Below, one piece after another: positions 48,616 through 60,270 of a stretch of DNA of 64,000 nucleotides. Origin of the DNA: an uncultured bacterium (GTDB lineage Bacteria > Bipolaricaulota > Bipolaricaulia > UBA7950 > UBA9294); the NCBI GenBank assembly GCA_903857865.1, contig CAIOGO010000014.1:62001-126000 (forward strand). The letters are read 5' to 3'. Position numbers and translations under genes: made by a program. A model generated the notes under the pieces. It had not been told where the DNA came from and did no database searches. It was given only the letters and a program-made list of their open reading frames with translations. The stretch's first letter is position 1. Every line of letters begins with the position of its first letter.

Positions 48616-51600
48616 CTACACATCCAATCGGAACCCGTCCTCCGCGAACAAGCTCAGGCAGGCGGACGCCGCATCTACGTCGTAGGCCGTTCCTCTGCCC
48701 CGCGCGATCTCGGCAAGCGCTTCCTCGATCCCGAGCGCCGCACGATACGGACGGTGAGAAGCCATCGCCTCGACGCTGTCGGCCACGGCGAGGATCCGCG
48801 CCTCGAGAAGGATCTCTTCCCCCCGCAAGCCGCTCGGATAGCCAGAGCCATCCATCCGCTCGTGATGCTGAAGCACAATCGTCGCAACAGGCCAAGGGAA
48901 CTCGATCTCGCGCAATATGGCGTACCCGGTCTCGGAGTGCGATCTGACGAGGGCGAACTCGATCGTCGACAACCCGGTCGGCTTGCTCAGGATCTCGGCC
49001 GGAACGGAGACTTTGCCTACGTCGTGGAGCAGCCCGGCAACGCGCAGACCCTCGAGGCGGTCTGCGGGCAGACCCATTCTCCTGGCAATCGCCATGGCCA
49101 CCCTGGTGACGCGCTCCTGGTGTCCGGCCGTGTACGGGTCCCTCATCTCCGTGGTTATCGCAAGCGCATGAATGGTCCCCGAGAGAGCACGCTCGACTCG
49201 GTGGGCCGCTTCGACCCGTTCGGTGATGTCGACGAGGATGCCGCGGACGCCAATGGTCCGACCGTCGCGGATGATCGCGCGAGATGACACGAGAGCAGGG
49301 AACGTCGTCCCATCGCTCCGAAGCGCCGTGTACTCGCCGGCCGGCACCTCGCCCACTTCGGCCGCACGCCGGAACGTCAGCGCGGCCGTCTCCCGCTCCG
49401 CCTCCACGACCATCTCCACAACGGCTCTCTTTCCGATCACCTGGTCCTCGGAGTACCCGAACCAATCGAGTCCGATCTTGTTGGCGTACGTCACCAGACC
49501 GCCAAGATCCGCTTCGAAGACGCATGTGGGAAGCGCATTCGCAAGCTCTCGGTACTTGCGCTCGCTCTCGGCCAGCGCCGCTTCGGACTCTCTCCGCGCC
49601 GTGACGTCCTCGATCATGCTGAGGAAGTACTGGACCTTTCCTTCGGCGTTCCGCATGGCCGCCGCGGTCAGGGCACCCCAGACGACGCGGCCGTCCTTTC
49701 GGACGTAGCGCTTCTCCGTGCGATACGACGGGATCTCCCCTCGGGCAACCCGCTTGACGGATTCGACGTCGCCACCCACGTGGTCGGGATGCGTGATGTC
49801 GACGAACGTCTTCGCCAGGAGTTCTCCCTCCGTGTAGCCCAACATCCGGCAGAATGCGTCGTTGGCACCTGTGAATCGGAAGTCGAGCCCCACGGTGACC
49901 ATGCCTATCGAGCTCTCTTCGAAGATCCGGCGGAAGCGCTCCTCGCTCTCGCGCACCGCAGCCTCGGCCATCCTGCGGTCGGAGACGTCATCGACGAAGT
50001 TGAGCGTGGCAGGGCGACCCTGCCATTCGATACGGACCGCGTTGATCTCCACCCACCGGGCGGAGCCGTCAGCGTGAAGCACCCGGAATGCGTACCCGGT
50101 CTCTACATCCTCTCCAGCCAGGCGGCGCCTGTGGCGTTCGACAACCATCGCTCGATCTTCAGGATGGACGAACTCGTGGAACGGCCGAGACGACACGTCT
50201 TCCGGACTTCTCCCAAGAAGCTCCGCCGTCGCCTTGTTCGAGAACTTGAGGAACCCATCCTGAGCAACGAAGATGGCTTCGCTCGCGTTTTCCACCAGGA
50301 GTCGGTACTTCTCCTCGCTAGCGCGCAGCGCCTCGCGGGTCTCTTTCCGCGCCGTGATGTCGCGATGCGTGCCGACTAGCCTCAGCGCCTTTCCAGTCGC
50401 GTCGCGTGCTACGACCTTCCCGCGACTGAGAATCCAGCGCCAGGTTCCCGACTTCGTCCGCAGGCGAAACTCCATTTCGTACTCGTCTATCTTCCCGTCC
50501 AGGCACTCGTTGAGCGACTCCAGGGCCCGCGTTCGGTCCTCGGGATGTAGGAGGGATTCCCACGTCTCCTGGCTTGGCGTCAGCTCGTTCGGCTCGTACC
50601 CGAGCATCGTCGCGTAGCGAGGACTGTAGTGCGTGATGCTGGTCTCGAAGTCGACGTCGTAGAGCCCGTCGCTCGTCGCGTCGAGCGCGAGCGCCAAGCG
50701 TTCTTCGCTTTCCCGCACTGCGGCTGAGGCAGTCTCCTGCAGCGTCACGTCGCGCGCGATCGCGATGTAGTGGGCGAGCGGGCCTCGCTCGTTGCCCTTC
50801 GTCGCGATGGCCAGGTCAAACCAGCGACGACCGCCGGCAAGACCAAGCGAGTACGTCATACCGCGGTGGCTTCCGTGCTGCGCGGCATCGCGCAGCGCAG
50901 CGAGGATACTGCGAGCCGGATCGCGGGGAAGCACCTCCGCAATGGTTCTCCCAAGGAACGAGGCCGGCGATGCGTAGAGTTGCTCTGGATTCGGCGCATG
51001 GTATTCGTAGATCCGCCCCTCGGCGTCTACTTCGAACACGAGATCCGGAAACGCTGCGAGTGTCGCGCGAAGCTCCGCGTGCGCCTCCTGGAGAGCCTCC
51101 TCGGCCGCCTTGCGATCCGTGATGTCGCGCGACGTGCCCCACCCGCACACGAGACGTCCGCGCTTCACGACCCCTGCAATGCTGTTGAGCGTCCACATCG
51201 TCTTGCCTTCACGGTTCTGCGTCGGGACTTCGACGTCGACGAACCGGTATCCCGTGCGGATCGATGCCGCCACGAAGCGGATCTTATCCTCGTCGGTCCC
51301 CGCAAGAAGGCGCGCGAGGGGGATCCCGATCAGTTCGTCAGGGCTCTCGAAACCGTGCAGCTGTGCGAACGCACGATTGCAGAACCCCAGGCGTGCTCGT
51401 GCCACAATGGCCTCCGCCTGTTCGCGCTCGGGAAGCTTGGTCGACACGGACGGCACAACGTCGTATCGCCAGACTCCATCCGTCGTTAGGTCGAGGAACT
51501 GCTCGTACGCAACGGCCTCCGCACCTTCAGGGGCACGCGACGCAGGCTTCCGAGCTGGCGGAGCGGTCGCCTTCGCCCCGCGCGGACCCGCCGGCCGCTC

Positions 51601-51642
51601 CGCGTTGTTCCCCGTCGTGCCGGGCTTCGTGGTCCGCGGCAT
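48616..51642 (-). CDS. Six-PAS HD-GYP c-di-GMP phosphodiesterase
   Basis: After a low-complexity head (about 40 residues) this 1,008-residue protein has six successive PAS domains of about 125 residues each, most ending in the D(I/V)T/SxR linker (GTSRDITDRKAA, ARDVTLQE, THRDITARKE, VDDVSDRRMA, IEDVTARRES, VDITERVEA). The last 190 residues are an HD-GYP domain with GLLHDVGKVSVPAEIL and HHERMDGSGYPSGL, both intact, so it should cleave c-di-GMP. No membrane segment is seen, so it senses cytoplasmic signals, maybe redox, light or small ligands. GGGAGGTG precedes ATG 51642. With the GGDEF cyclase and riboswitch at 45.6-46.9 kb it forms a local c-di-GMP circuit. Confidence 0.92.
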   Translation of the reverse strand: MPRTTKPGTTGNNAERPAGPRGAKATAPPARKPASRAPEGAEAVAYEQFLDLTTDGVWRYDVVPSVSTKLPEREQAEAIVARARLGFCNRAFAQLHGFESPDELIGIPLARLLAGTDEDKIRFVAASIRTGYRFVDVEVPTQNREGKTMWTLNSIAGVVKRGRLVCGWGTSRDITDRKAAEEALQEAHAELRATLAAFPDLVFEVDAEGRIYEYHAPNPEQLYASPASFLGRTIAEVLPRDPARSILAALRDAAQHGSHRGMTYSLGLAGGRRWFDLAIATKGNERGPLAHYIAIARDVTLQETASAAVRESEERLALALDATSDGLYDVDFETSITHYSPRYATMLGYEPNELTPSQETWESLLHPEDRTRALESLNECLDGKIDEYEMEFRLRTKSGTWRWILSRGKVVARDATGKALRLVGTHRDITARKETREALRASEEKYRLLVENASEAIFVAQDGFLKFSNKATAELLGRSPEDVSSRPFHEFVHPEDRAMVVERHRRRLAGEDVETGYAFRVLHADGSARWVEINAVRIEWQGRPATLNFVDDVSDRRMAEAAVRESEERFRRIFEESSIGMVTVGLDFRFTGANDAFCRMLGYTEGELLAKTFVDITHPDHVGGDVESVKRVARGEIPSYRTEKRYVRKDGRVVWGALTAAAMRNAEGKVQYFLSMIEDVTARRESEAALAESERKYRELANALPTCVFEADLGGLVTYANKIGLDWFGYSEDQVIGKRAVVEMVVEAERETAALTFRRAAEVGEVPAGEYTALRSDGTTFPALVSSRAIIRDGRTIGVRGILVDITERVEAAHRVERALSGTIHALAITTEMRDPYTAGHQERVTRVAMAIARRMGLPADRLEGLRVAGLLHDVGKVSVPAEILSKPTGLSTIEFALVRSHSETGYAILREIEFPWPVATIVLQHHERMDGSGYPSGLRGEEILLEARILAVADSVEAMASHRPYRAALGIEEALAEIARGRGTAYDVDAASACLSLFAEDGFRLDV

Positions 51643-51720
51643 CGTCGAACACCTCCCAGGCTCTGTCTGGACAGTGTCCCCTCCCTGCGTACGCTCGGTG
51701 AGACCGGATGGCCGAGTGGG

Positions 51721-52152
51721 CTAGCTGAACTGCGACGTACAATGCGGGCAGCGCGTCGCGGCGATCGCGATCGCCGACTTGCAGTAGGGACAGACCTTGG
51801 TCGTCGGGGCCGCGCCCGCCTTCGGTCTCTGCGATCGCTGATATGCCTTGACGACGAAGAAGACGGCCAACGCGACGACGACGAAGTTGATCAGCGTGTT
51901 GATGAACGCCCCGTAGTAGATCGCGGCCGCTCCCGCCTGGCGTGCCGCCGACGCCGATTCGTACGTCGTCCCGGACAGATTGATGTACAGGTTGGCGAAG
52001 TCGACGTTCCCGATGAGTTTCCCGATGAGCGGCATGACGAGGTCGTTGACGAAAGAGCCGACCACAATGCCAAACGCTGCACCCATGACGAATGCAACGG
52101 CCAACTGGACGAGATTCCCTTTGGTGATGAAGTCGCGAAAGTCCTTCCACAT
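51721..52152 (-). CDS. mscL: Large-conductance mechanosensitive channel MscL with C-terminal zinc ribbon
   Basis: This 143-residue MscL has TM1 (VQLAVAFVMGAAFGIVVGSF), the loop with VNDLVMPLIGKLIG, and TM2 (YYGAFINTLINFVVVALAVF). MscL opens under membrane tension to save cells from osmotic shock. The normal C-terminal bundle is replaced by a double CxxC zinc-ribbon motif, CPYCKSAIAIAATRCPHC, an uncommon but known variant. ATG 52152 follows GAGGAGGTGC. Confidence 0.92.
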   Translation of the reverse strand: MWKDFRDFITKGNLVQLAVAFVMGAAFGIVVGSFVNDLVMPLIGKLIGNVDFANLYINLSGTTYESASAARQAGAAAIYYGAFINTLINFVVVALAVFFVVKAYQRSQRPKAGAAPTTKVCPYCKSAIAIAATRCPHCTSQFS

Positions 52153-52315
52153 CGCGCACCTCCTCTGTTGCCCCACACACCCAGTCTACGACGGTCGGAC
52201 TACGACGTGAAGTGCAGCCTTTGCTGGCGCGTCTGCCCGTCAATGAAGCACACTACTTCCTTGCGCCGTGCCCTCATGCATCTCGGGCCACGCCGCTCTC
52301 AAGGAGGGATGGGAA

Positions 52316-52520
52316 TGGACGAGTTGGTGAAGCGGGCACGCAGAAGTTCGGCCTCAACGAGGAAACGGCCAAGCAGGTCGTCACGACCGTAGCCGACTTC
52401 CTCAAAGCGAAGCTGCCCGCCCCGGTAGCCGGACAGATCGACCGTCTCCTCGCAGGTGGAACGGCGGACCTTGGGAGTCTCGCCAAGGGCCTTGGCGGCC
52501 TGTTGGGCGGGAAGAAGTAG
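52316..52520 (+). pseudogene. Small DUF2267-like protein gene with one-base frameshift
   Basis: A strong AAGGAGGGATGGG site leads to ATG 52316 and the start MDELVKRA. The frame then turns into basic nonsense. The +1 frame carries on as TQKFGLNEETAKQVVTTVAD, then FLKAKLPAPVAGQIDRLL and a Gly-rich end (GGLLGGKK). Joined at about 52337-52343, the two parts give a 67-residue protein typical of small proteins related to DUF2267/DUF2780, whose role is unknown. One extra base explains the break; a sequencing error is equally possible. Confidence 0.6.
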
Positions 52521-52881
52521 GCATCCCGTTTCGCCAGCAGCTGTCCCGCGAGTGCCTGCACGGCGGGGCGCCCCGGGACGCGGAATCGAAGAGCCCTTCG
52601 ACCTTGCGGCCGAAGGGTTCCTGCGTACTACCTGGCTCCGCGTGGTGGGCTACTTACAAACTCTCCGCACGGCCTCATCCTCCCCAGCGACCTGGTCGGT
52701 GCATGCGGCAACTGGAGGGGCTTGGTTGGGGCACATCCCGGGCGCTCGCCGCCCTGGCTCCCGGAGCTTTGGCCTGCGTCGCCGGAGGTGGGTTAAACTG
52801 GCTTCGGGATTGGACCGTTCACCGGGACGGGTCAGCCAGTCAAGAAGGACGCGGGGAAGCGATCCGGAAAGGGGAGACAGT
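52521..52881. other. Gap with terminator-like hairpin
   Basis: GAGCCCTTCG-ACCTTGCGGC-CGAAGGGTTC (52591-52620) is a 10-base stem, 70 bases after the previous stop. Nothing else is recognised. Confidence 0.5.
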
Positions 52882-53382
52882 ATGGTCTTTGCGAAGCTCT
52901 GGCTGGTCGGGTTGCTCGTCGCGGTGCTGTTCGTTGCAGCCATACCGCCGACAACGACCCCCATTATCGTGAACAACGAACTACCTGGACAAGACCCAGC
53001 AAGTGTCATCGCGCCGGCACAACCTTGCCCGGACGTGACCACCGCTCAGGTGGCCGCGGCGGAAGGGAGAATGGTCGAACTGCTCGAACGGAATAGGCTA
53101 GAGCTGCAAACGGAAATCGCGCAGACTGTCGCTGCCACGGCGGAAGCCGATCAGCGCATGACGCAGCTGGGGGAACGGCTAAGGCTCGCCGAGAACGCGG
53201 CGGCCGAGCGCAAGGCGGAACTGCGAGGCATTCGTGGGGCCATGATTGCCCCGCTTGTCATGACGTGGGTCATTGTCGCGGCCGCAGCCGGCGTCGTGGT
53301 AGTCGGCGGCTGCTGGGCCATACGCGCACGACGCACAAGGAAGCAAGGTCGCAACGCAACACGGACGGGCACGAAGGAGTAG
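52882..53382 (+). CDS. Membrane protein with two transmembrane segments and coiled coil
   Basis: This 166-residue protein has a first hydrophobic segment (LWLVGLLVAVLFVAAI), then a Pro/Thr-rich linker and a helical, charged region (residues about 60-115, EGRMVELLERNRLELQTEIA) with coiled-coil character. A second membrane segment (APLVMTWVIVAAAAGVVVVG) and a basic tail (RARRTRKQGRN) follow. The helical region would sit outside the membrane. Family unknown. GGGGAGAC precedes the ATG. Confidence 0.65.
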   Translation: MVFAKLWLVGLLVAVLFVAAIPPTTTPIIVNNELPGQDPASVIAPAQPCPDVTTAQVAAAEGRMVELLERNRLELQTEIAQTVAATAEADQRMTQLGERLRLAENAAAERKAELRGIRGAMIAPLVMTWVIVAAAAGVVVVGGCWAIRARRTRKQGRNATRTGTKE

Positions 53383-53457
53383 AACGACCGTCGCCTGTAG
53401 AGGGTTCCGACCGCTTTCGAACAGCGTAGTGACCTAACAGAAGGCTATTGCAGCTAC

Positions 53458-53532
53458 TGGCTCCCCGGGTAGGACTCGAACCTACAACCGTTCGGTTAAC
53501 AGCCGAGCGCTCTACCATTGAGCTACCGAGGA
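53458..53532 (-). tRNA. tRNA-Asn (anticodon GTT)
   Basis: The minus strand folds into a full cloverleaf: acceptor TCCTCGG with CCGGGGA, D-arm GCTCAATGGTAGAGC, anticodon arm CTCGGCTGTTAACCGAACG-type with GTT, and T-arm GTTCGAGTC. The discriminator G and the CCA end are encoded. Confidence 0.95.
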
Positions 53533-53577
53533 ATGTGCCACGATTCTACTTCCACGGGGAAACCTCGTCAACTGACA

Positions 53578-54651
53578 TCAAGCTAGGTTCTCGAGGAGGT
53601 TGCGCAGGATCTCTGCCCCCTTCTCGAGCGCTGAGACCGGGATGTATTCCTCGGTCGTGTGCGCCTTCTCGCCTCCCAGGCCGAGAACGACGGCCTCCAG
53701 GCCGCGGTTGGCGAGAACCAGGGCATCCGTTCCGCCCGTGATCGACTTGGCGACGGGAACGAGGCCCGCAGCGCGAACGGCTTCCATGGCGCACTGCACG
53801 ACGGCGCAATCGTGATCGATGCTCCGCGCTTCGTATTCGATCGTCTCCTCGAGCTCCACCCTGGCGCCGGCCTCCCTCGCGGCCTGCTCGAACGCGTCCC
53901 GCATCGCGTGAGCTTGGGCAAGAGCCTTCTCGTGCGTCAGGCTACGACACTCGGCCTTGATCTTCACGGTTTCGGGCACGCCGTTGCGGATCAGGCCGCC
54001 CTCGATGATGCCGACGTTGGCCGTCGTCTCGTGGTCGATACGGCCTTCGGGCATGCGCGCAATGGCCGACGCGGCGACGCGAATAGCGGAGATGCCCTTT
54101 TCCGGTTCGAGTCCGGCGTGCGCGCCTCGCCCCCGCACGGTGATGTCGAGATTGATGTGCGTCGGCCCCCCGGTGATGACCTCCTCGAGCTTCTCGCCAT
54201 CGACGATGAACGCGCGCTTCGCGCGGAGCTTTGCGAGGTCGAGGTGCCGCGCGCCGAGAAGGCCGACTTCCTCGCCCACGGTGATCACGATCTCCACGGG
54301 AGGCCGACGCCGCGCCGTTTGGATCGCGTAGACGATCTCGGCGATACCCGCCTTGTCGTCCGCGCCGAGGATCGTCGCCCCCGACGATCGAACGACCCCG
54401 TCGACAACTCGCGGCTCGATTCCGCACCCCGGCCGGACGGTGTCGCCGTGCGCGCCAAGGACGATCGCCGCGGCCTCGGAGTCCTTGGCGGAGACTCGCC
54501 CGATGAGGTTCCCATAGGCGTCGAACCCGCACTTCGCCCCCACCTCTCGCGCAAGCCAGCCAGAGAGGAACTCCATGAAGCCGCTCTCGTTGCCTGACTC
54601 GCTGTCGACCCGCACGAGCTCGCAGAGCATGTCCACCACACTGTGTGCCAT
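53578..54651 (-). CDS. M20-family metallopeptidase (PepT/tripeptidase-like)
   Basis: This 357-residue soluble zinc peptidase has VLGAHGDTVRPG (first metal ligand and catalytic Asp), ATILGADDKAGIAEIVYAI, EIVITVGEEVGLLGA (catalytic Glu pair) and a late His (GGEKAHTTEEYIP). The insert domain spans about residues 170-280 (THINLDITVRGRGAHAGLEP). It probably removes N-terminal residues from short peptides. The start ATG 54651 follows GCGAGG. It diverges from the AMMECR1 gene. Confidence 0.87.
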   Translation of the reverse strand: MAHSVVDMLCELVRVDSESGNESGFMEFLSGWLAREVGAKCGFDAYGNLIGRVSAKDSEAAAIVLGAHGDTVRPGCGIEPRVVDGVVRSSGATILGADDKAGIAEIVYAIQTARRRPPVEIVITVGEEVGLLGARHLDLAKLRAKRAFIVDGEKLEEVITGGPTHINLDITVRGRGAHAGLEPEKGISAIRVAASAIARMPEGRIDHETTANVGIIEGGLIRNGVPETVKIKAECRSLTHEKALAQAHAMRDAFEQAAREAGARVELEETIEYEARSIDHDCAVVQCAMEAVRAAGLVPVAKSITGGTDALVLANRGLEAVVLGLGGEKAHTTEEYIPVSALEKGAEILRNLLENLA

Positions 54652-54831
54652 CCGCAGACCTCGCTTTCGTAGCGAGAGTATAGCCCCATCCGCTTGCCCC
54701 CTGTTGCGAGAGAGCGCCACTTCTTCTACCGTGTCGCCATGGCAATCGGCCGCCGTGGGATTTGGCGAGCCGCGGGCGCGCTCTTGCTCGTGGGCTTGGC
54801 GACAGCTCTCCTGTTGTTGAAGGAGGACGAC

Positions 54832-55428
54832 ATGCAAGCGGGACCTCTGCAGTTGACGCAGGAAGAGACGATCACCCTGCTCCGGTGGGCGCGGACAGCT
54901 CTCCGAGCGCACTTGGAGAACGCCGCTCCGCCATCCATCGACAAGACCTCGTTGCCCCGAACCCTGCGCGAGCACGCGGCATGCTTCGTCACGCTGACGG
55001 ACGGAGGAGCGCTTCGCGGCTGCATTCTTGATTCGTTCCAGCCTCACGAGTCGGTGATTCGGAACGTGGCTCGCAACGTGGTCCTCGCGGCTACCGTCGA
55101 CTCACGTTTCGCGCCGGTCCGTCTCGACGAGCTGGACCGGCTGACGATCGAGATCAGCATCCTCGGGCGGCCCTACCCCATCCCCCACTCTCCGCCCGAA
55201 CGCCTCGCCGCGGCACTGCGCCCCGAGGTCGACGGTGTCATCCTCACAACAACGTTCGGCACGTCGACGTTTCTACCCCAAGTCTGGGAGCAGTTGCCGA
55301 GCGTGGACGTCTTCTTGTCGGAACTCTGCAGAAAGCATGGAGCTCCCAGCAACTGCTGGCGGACGAAGGACCTGTTGCGCGCCGACGTCTACCAGGTGAA
55401 TCACTTCTCCGAGGCGGGCGCCGAGTGA
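54832..55428 (+). CDS. AMMECR1-domain protein
   Basis: This 198-residue AMMECR1-family protein has the conserved LRGCILDSF loop within VTLTDGGALRGCILDSFQPH, then NVVLAATVDSRFAPV and VDVFLSELCRKHGAP. Members are linked to radical-SAM and Memo-like genes; the activity is unproven. ATG 54832 was chosen because AAGGAGGACGAC stands just before it. The frame is also open from ATG 54739, which would add a perfect membrane anchor (GALLLVGLATALLLL), so a membrane-attached form is possible. Confidence 0.85.
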   Translation: MQAGPLQLTQEETITLLRWARTALRAHLENAAPPSIDKTSLPRTLREHAACFVTLTDGGALRGCILDSFQPHESVIRNVARNVVLAATVDSRFAPVRLDELDRLTIEISILGRPYPIPHSPPERLAAALRPEVDGVILTTTFGTSTFLPQVWEQLPSVDVFLSELCRKHGAPSNCWRTKDLLRADVYQVNHFSEAGAE

Positions 55429-55487
55429 TCCTTTGACACGGCCCGTGCCGCCGACTACTCTGAACGCGGTTCCGCAGAAGGAGATAG

Positions 55488-56009
55488 ATGCCACGAGCCT
55501 CAAAGGCGCTCCCGGAGAAGCTCTACGCGAGTGCAATCCACTGGGAAGGGTGGACGTTCCACGTCCTCTCGTCCGCCGCGGGGCTGCGCCTGGTCGACCT
55601 TCACGGAACTCCGTTCACGACCTTGGGAGAACGACTCAGCGCTCGAGTCGTGCCGGACGATGAGCCCAACGCCCCTGTCTTGGCAGAGGTTCGCGAGTAT
55701 CTTCGCGGGACTCGCCGGACCTTCGACCTACCGCTCGACCTCCGCGGCACTTCGTTCCAACTCTCGGTCTGGCACGCCGTGGCCGGGATCCCCTACGGCG
55801 CCGTGCTGACGTATGGGGAGTTGGCGCGAGAGGTCGGCCACGCCTCCGCCACGCGCGCCGTCGGGCAAGCCGTCGGCGCCAACCCAGCCGCGCTGGTCGT
55901 CCCATGCCACCGCGTCGTCGGCGCATCCGGTAGTCTCGTCGGCTATGCCGGCGGCCTTCCCCTCAAGGAGCGTCTCTTGGCGCTCGAACGCGGGAGTCTC
56001 AGCCTCTAG
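55488..56009 (+). CDS. ogt: Methylated-DNA-protein-cysteine methyltransferase
   Basis: This 173-residue protein repairs O6-alkylguanine by moving the alkyl group to its own Cys. The active-site PCHRVVG is intact, with the preceding helix-turn-helix (LTYGELAREVGHASATRAVG) and the C-terminal GGLPLKERLL. The N-terminal domain is short, as in Ogt proteins. AGGAGATAG supports ATG 55488. It converges on the 5S gene. Confidence 0.92.
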   Translation: MPRASKALPEKLYASAIHWEGWTFHVLSSAAGLRLVDLHGTPFTTLGERLSARVVPDDEPNAPVLAEVREYLRGTRRTFDLPLDLRGTSFQLSVWHAVAGIPYGAVLTYGELAREVGHASATRAVGQAVGANPAALVVPCHRVVGASGSLVGYAGGLPLKERLLALERGSLSL

Positions 56010-56061
56010 GACGGCTCAACACAACGCAATGGCCCACCGCTCTCGCGGCGGATGGGGATGG

Positions 56062-56075
56062 GAGAAAAAAGAAAA
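56062..56075 (-). terminator. T-rich tract after 5S rRNA
   Basis: The minus strand reads TTTTCTTTTTTCTC right after the 5S gene. The terminal stem of 5S or a short hairpin beyond may complete the terminator. Confidence 0.5.
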
Positions 56076-56076
56076 C

Positions 56077-56192
56077 CAGGCGGCGACCTACTCTCCCGGC
56101 CCCTTACGAGGCAAGTACCATCGGCGCAGGAGGGCTTAACTGCCGTGTTCGGGATGGGAACGGGTGTTTCCCCTCCGCCATTTGCCACCTGG
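56077..56192 (-). rRNA. 5S ribosomal RNA
   Basis: The minus strand contains the invariant CCGTTCCCATCCCGAACACG and AGTTAAGCCCTCC, and ends in GGGAGAGTAGGTCGCCGCC. It lies 46 bases downstream of 23S in the same orientation. Confidence 0.95.
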
Positions 56193-56238
56193 AATCTTCT
56201 CATTCACTTCGTCCCTGCAAGTGAACAGGGTGTGTGCC

Positions 56239-59192
<2,954 letters not shown>

Positions 59193-59249
59193 GGCACACA
59201 CTCTATTCACTTGTCAAGGACCAGCGCAGCTCACGCTACGCAGTGTTGG

Positions 59250-59278
59250 ATCGTAGCACGACCGAGAGAGGGTGTCAA
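59250..59278 (-). promoter_or_regulatory. Promoter of the 23S-5S unit
   Basis: On the minus strand TTGACA (59273-59278) and TACGAT (59250-59255) are separated by 17 bases, about 55 bases upstream of mature 23S. The -35 box is the loop of a hairpin with arms 59257-59272 and 59279-59295. Confidence 0.7.
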
Positions 59279-59295
59279 CCTTCTCTCCGGTCGTG
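59257..59295. terminator. Hairpin between rsmA and 23S
   Basis: CACGACCGAGAGAGGG pairs with CCTTCTCT-C-CGGTCGTG (one bulge, one wobble). It lies 64 bases after the rsmA stop and overlaps the 23S promoter. Confidence 0.5.
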
Positions 59296-59358
59296 ACAAG
59301 GGGAGACATTACCCCACCCACTCGGGGGTTTCAAGGGGCACTCGCTCCCTTCCCGATG

Positions 59359-60270
59359 TCACGAGAGTCCTCTTCCTGTCGGGCCGTCTTCGTTCGTGCG
59401 CGCCACGTGCCCCTGCCCTTCGTCGATCGACTTCTCGGCAGCGCGCGCAAGGGCGTCCAGTTCGAGGAATCCGAGTGTCTCCCCGCGGAGCTGGCCGTCC
59501 GTGCCCGTCTCCTCGAGGATGCGTACCACGACATCGGGAGAGAAACCTCGTTGCAGAGCGTTCCGCAACGTCTTCCTGCGTGCGCCGTAGACGGCTCGAA
59601 CTACAGCGAAGAACGCGGCCTCGCGGCCCGTGTAACGCGGCAGCGCCCGCATCGTCAGCTTCCACAGGCAGGAGTCCACTTCCGGAACCGGATAGAAGGC
59701 GTGCCGGGAGATCGTACCCGCCAGGGTCACGTCCGCGTACGCCCGCACGAGCACCCCGAGAGACGTTCCCTCCGGTCCGGGGCTCGCTTCGACCTTCGCC
59801 GCGACCTCGCGCTGCGTCACGAGAATGGCGGAGCGAATGCTCTCCCTCTCCGCCACAAGCTTCTTCAGGATCGGCGCCGTGATGCTGTACGGAATGCTTC
59901 CGACGACGACCACCTTCGCGTCCCATGCCGAGGCGACGCTGCGGAAGTCGAACTCGAGAACATCCTGCAGACGGACCTCCGCGGTTCCCGACCGCGCAGC
60001 GACGCGAGGGCGCGTCTGCTCCACCAGCCGCGGGTCCACGTCGAGCGAGACGAGTCGGGCGTTTTCGTCCGCAAGGGGCAGAGTGAGCGCCCCAAGGCCA
60101 CAGCCAATCTCCACCACGCCGCAAGCGCCTTCGCTGCGCACGAGCTCAAGGACTCTCGACACGGCGCGGGGATCCACGAGGAAGTTCTGGCCAAGTCTCT
60201 TGCTCGGGCGAATCCCCGCCGCGGCCAGGGCTTGGCGCACCGCGGCAACGCCGACAACATCCTCACCCAC
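59359..60270 (-). CDS. rsmA: 16S rRNA (adenine-N6,N6)-dimethyltransferase RsmA/KsgA-like
   Basis: This 303-residue protein should methylate two adenines near the 3' end of 16S rRNA. KRLGQNFLVD opens the fold; VEIGCGLGALTLPLA binds SAM. Motif IV, normally NLPY or NIPY, reads GSIPYSITAPIL, with Ser in place of the catalytic Asn, so activity may be altered. The C-terminal helical domain is present (RRKTLRNALQRG). GTG 60270 overlaps the stop of the hydrolase gene by 8 bases, so translation is coupled. It lies just upstream of the 23S promoter. Confidence 0.88.
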   Translation of the reverse strand: MGEDVVGVAAVRQALAAAGIRPSKRLGQNFLVDPRAVSRVLELVRSEGACGVVEIGCGLGALTLPLADENARLVSLDVDPRLVEQTRPRVAARSGTAEVRLQDVLEFDFRSVASAWDAKVVVVGSIPYSITAPILKKLVAERESIRSAILVTQREVAAKVEASPGPEGTSLGVLVRAYADVTLAGTISRHAFYPVPEVDSCLWKLTMRALPRYTGREAAFFAVVRAVYGARRKTLRNALQRGFSPDVVVRILEETGTDGQLRGETLGFLELDALARAAEKSIDEGQGHVARTNEDGPTGRGLS

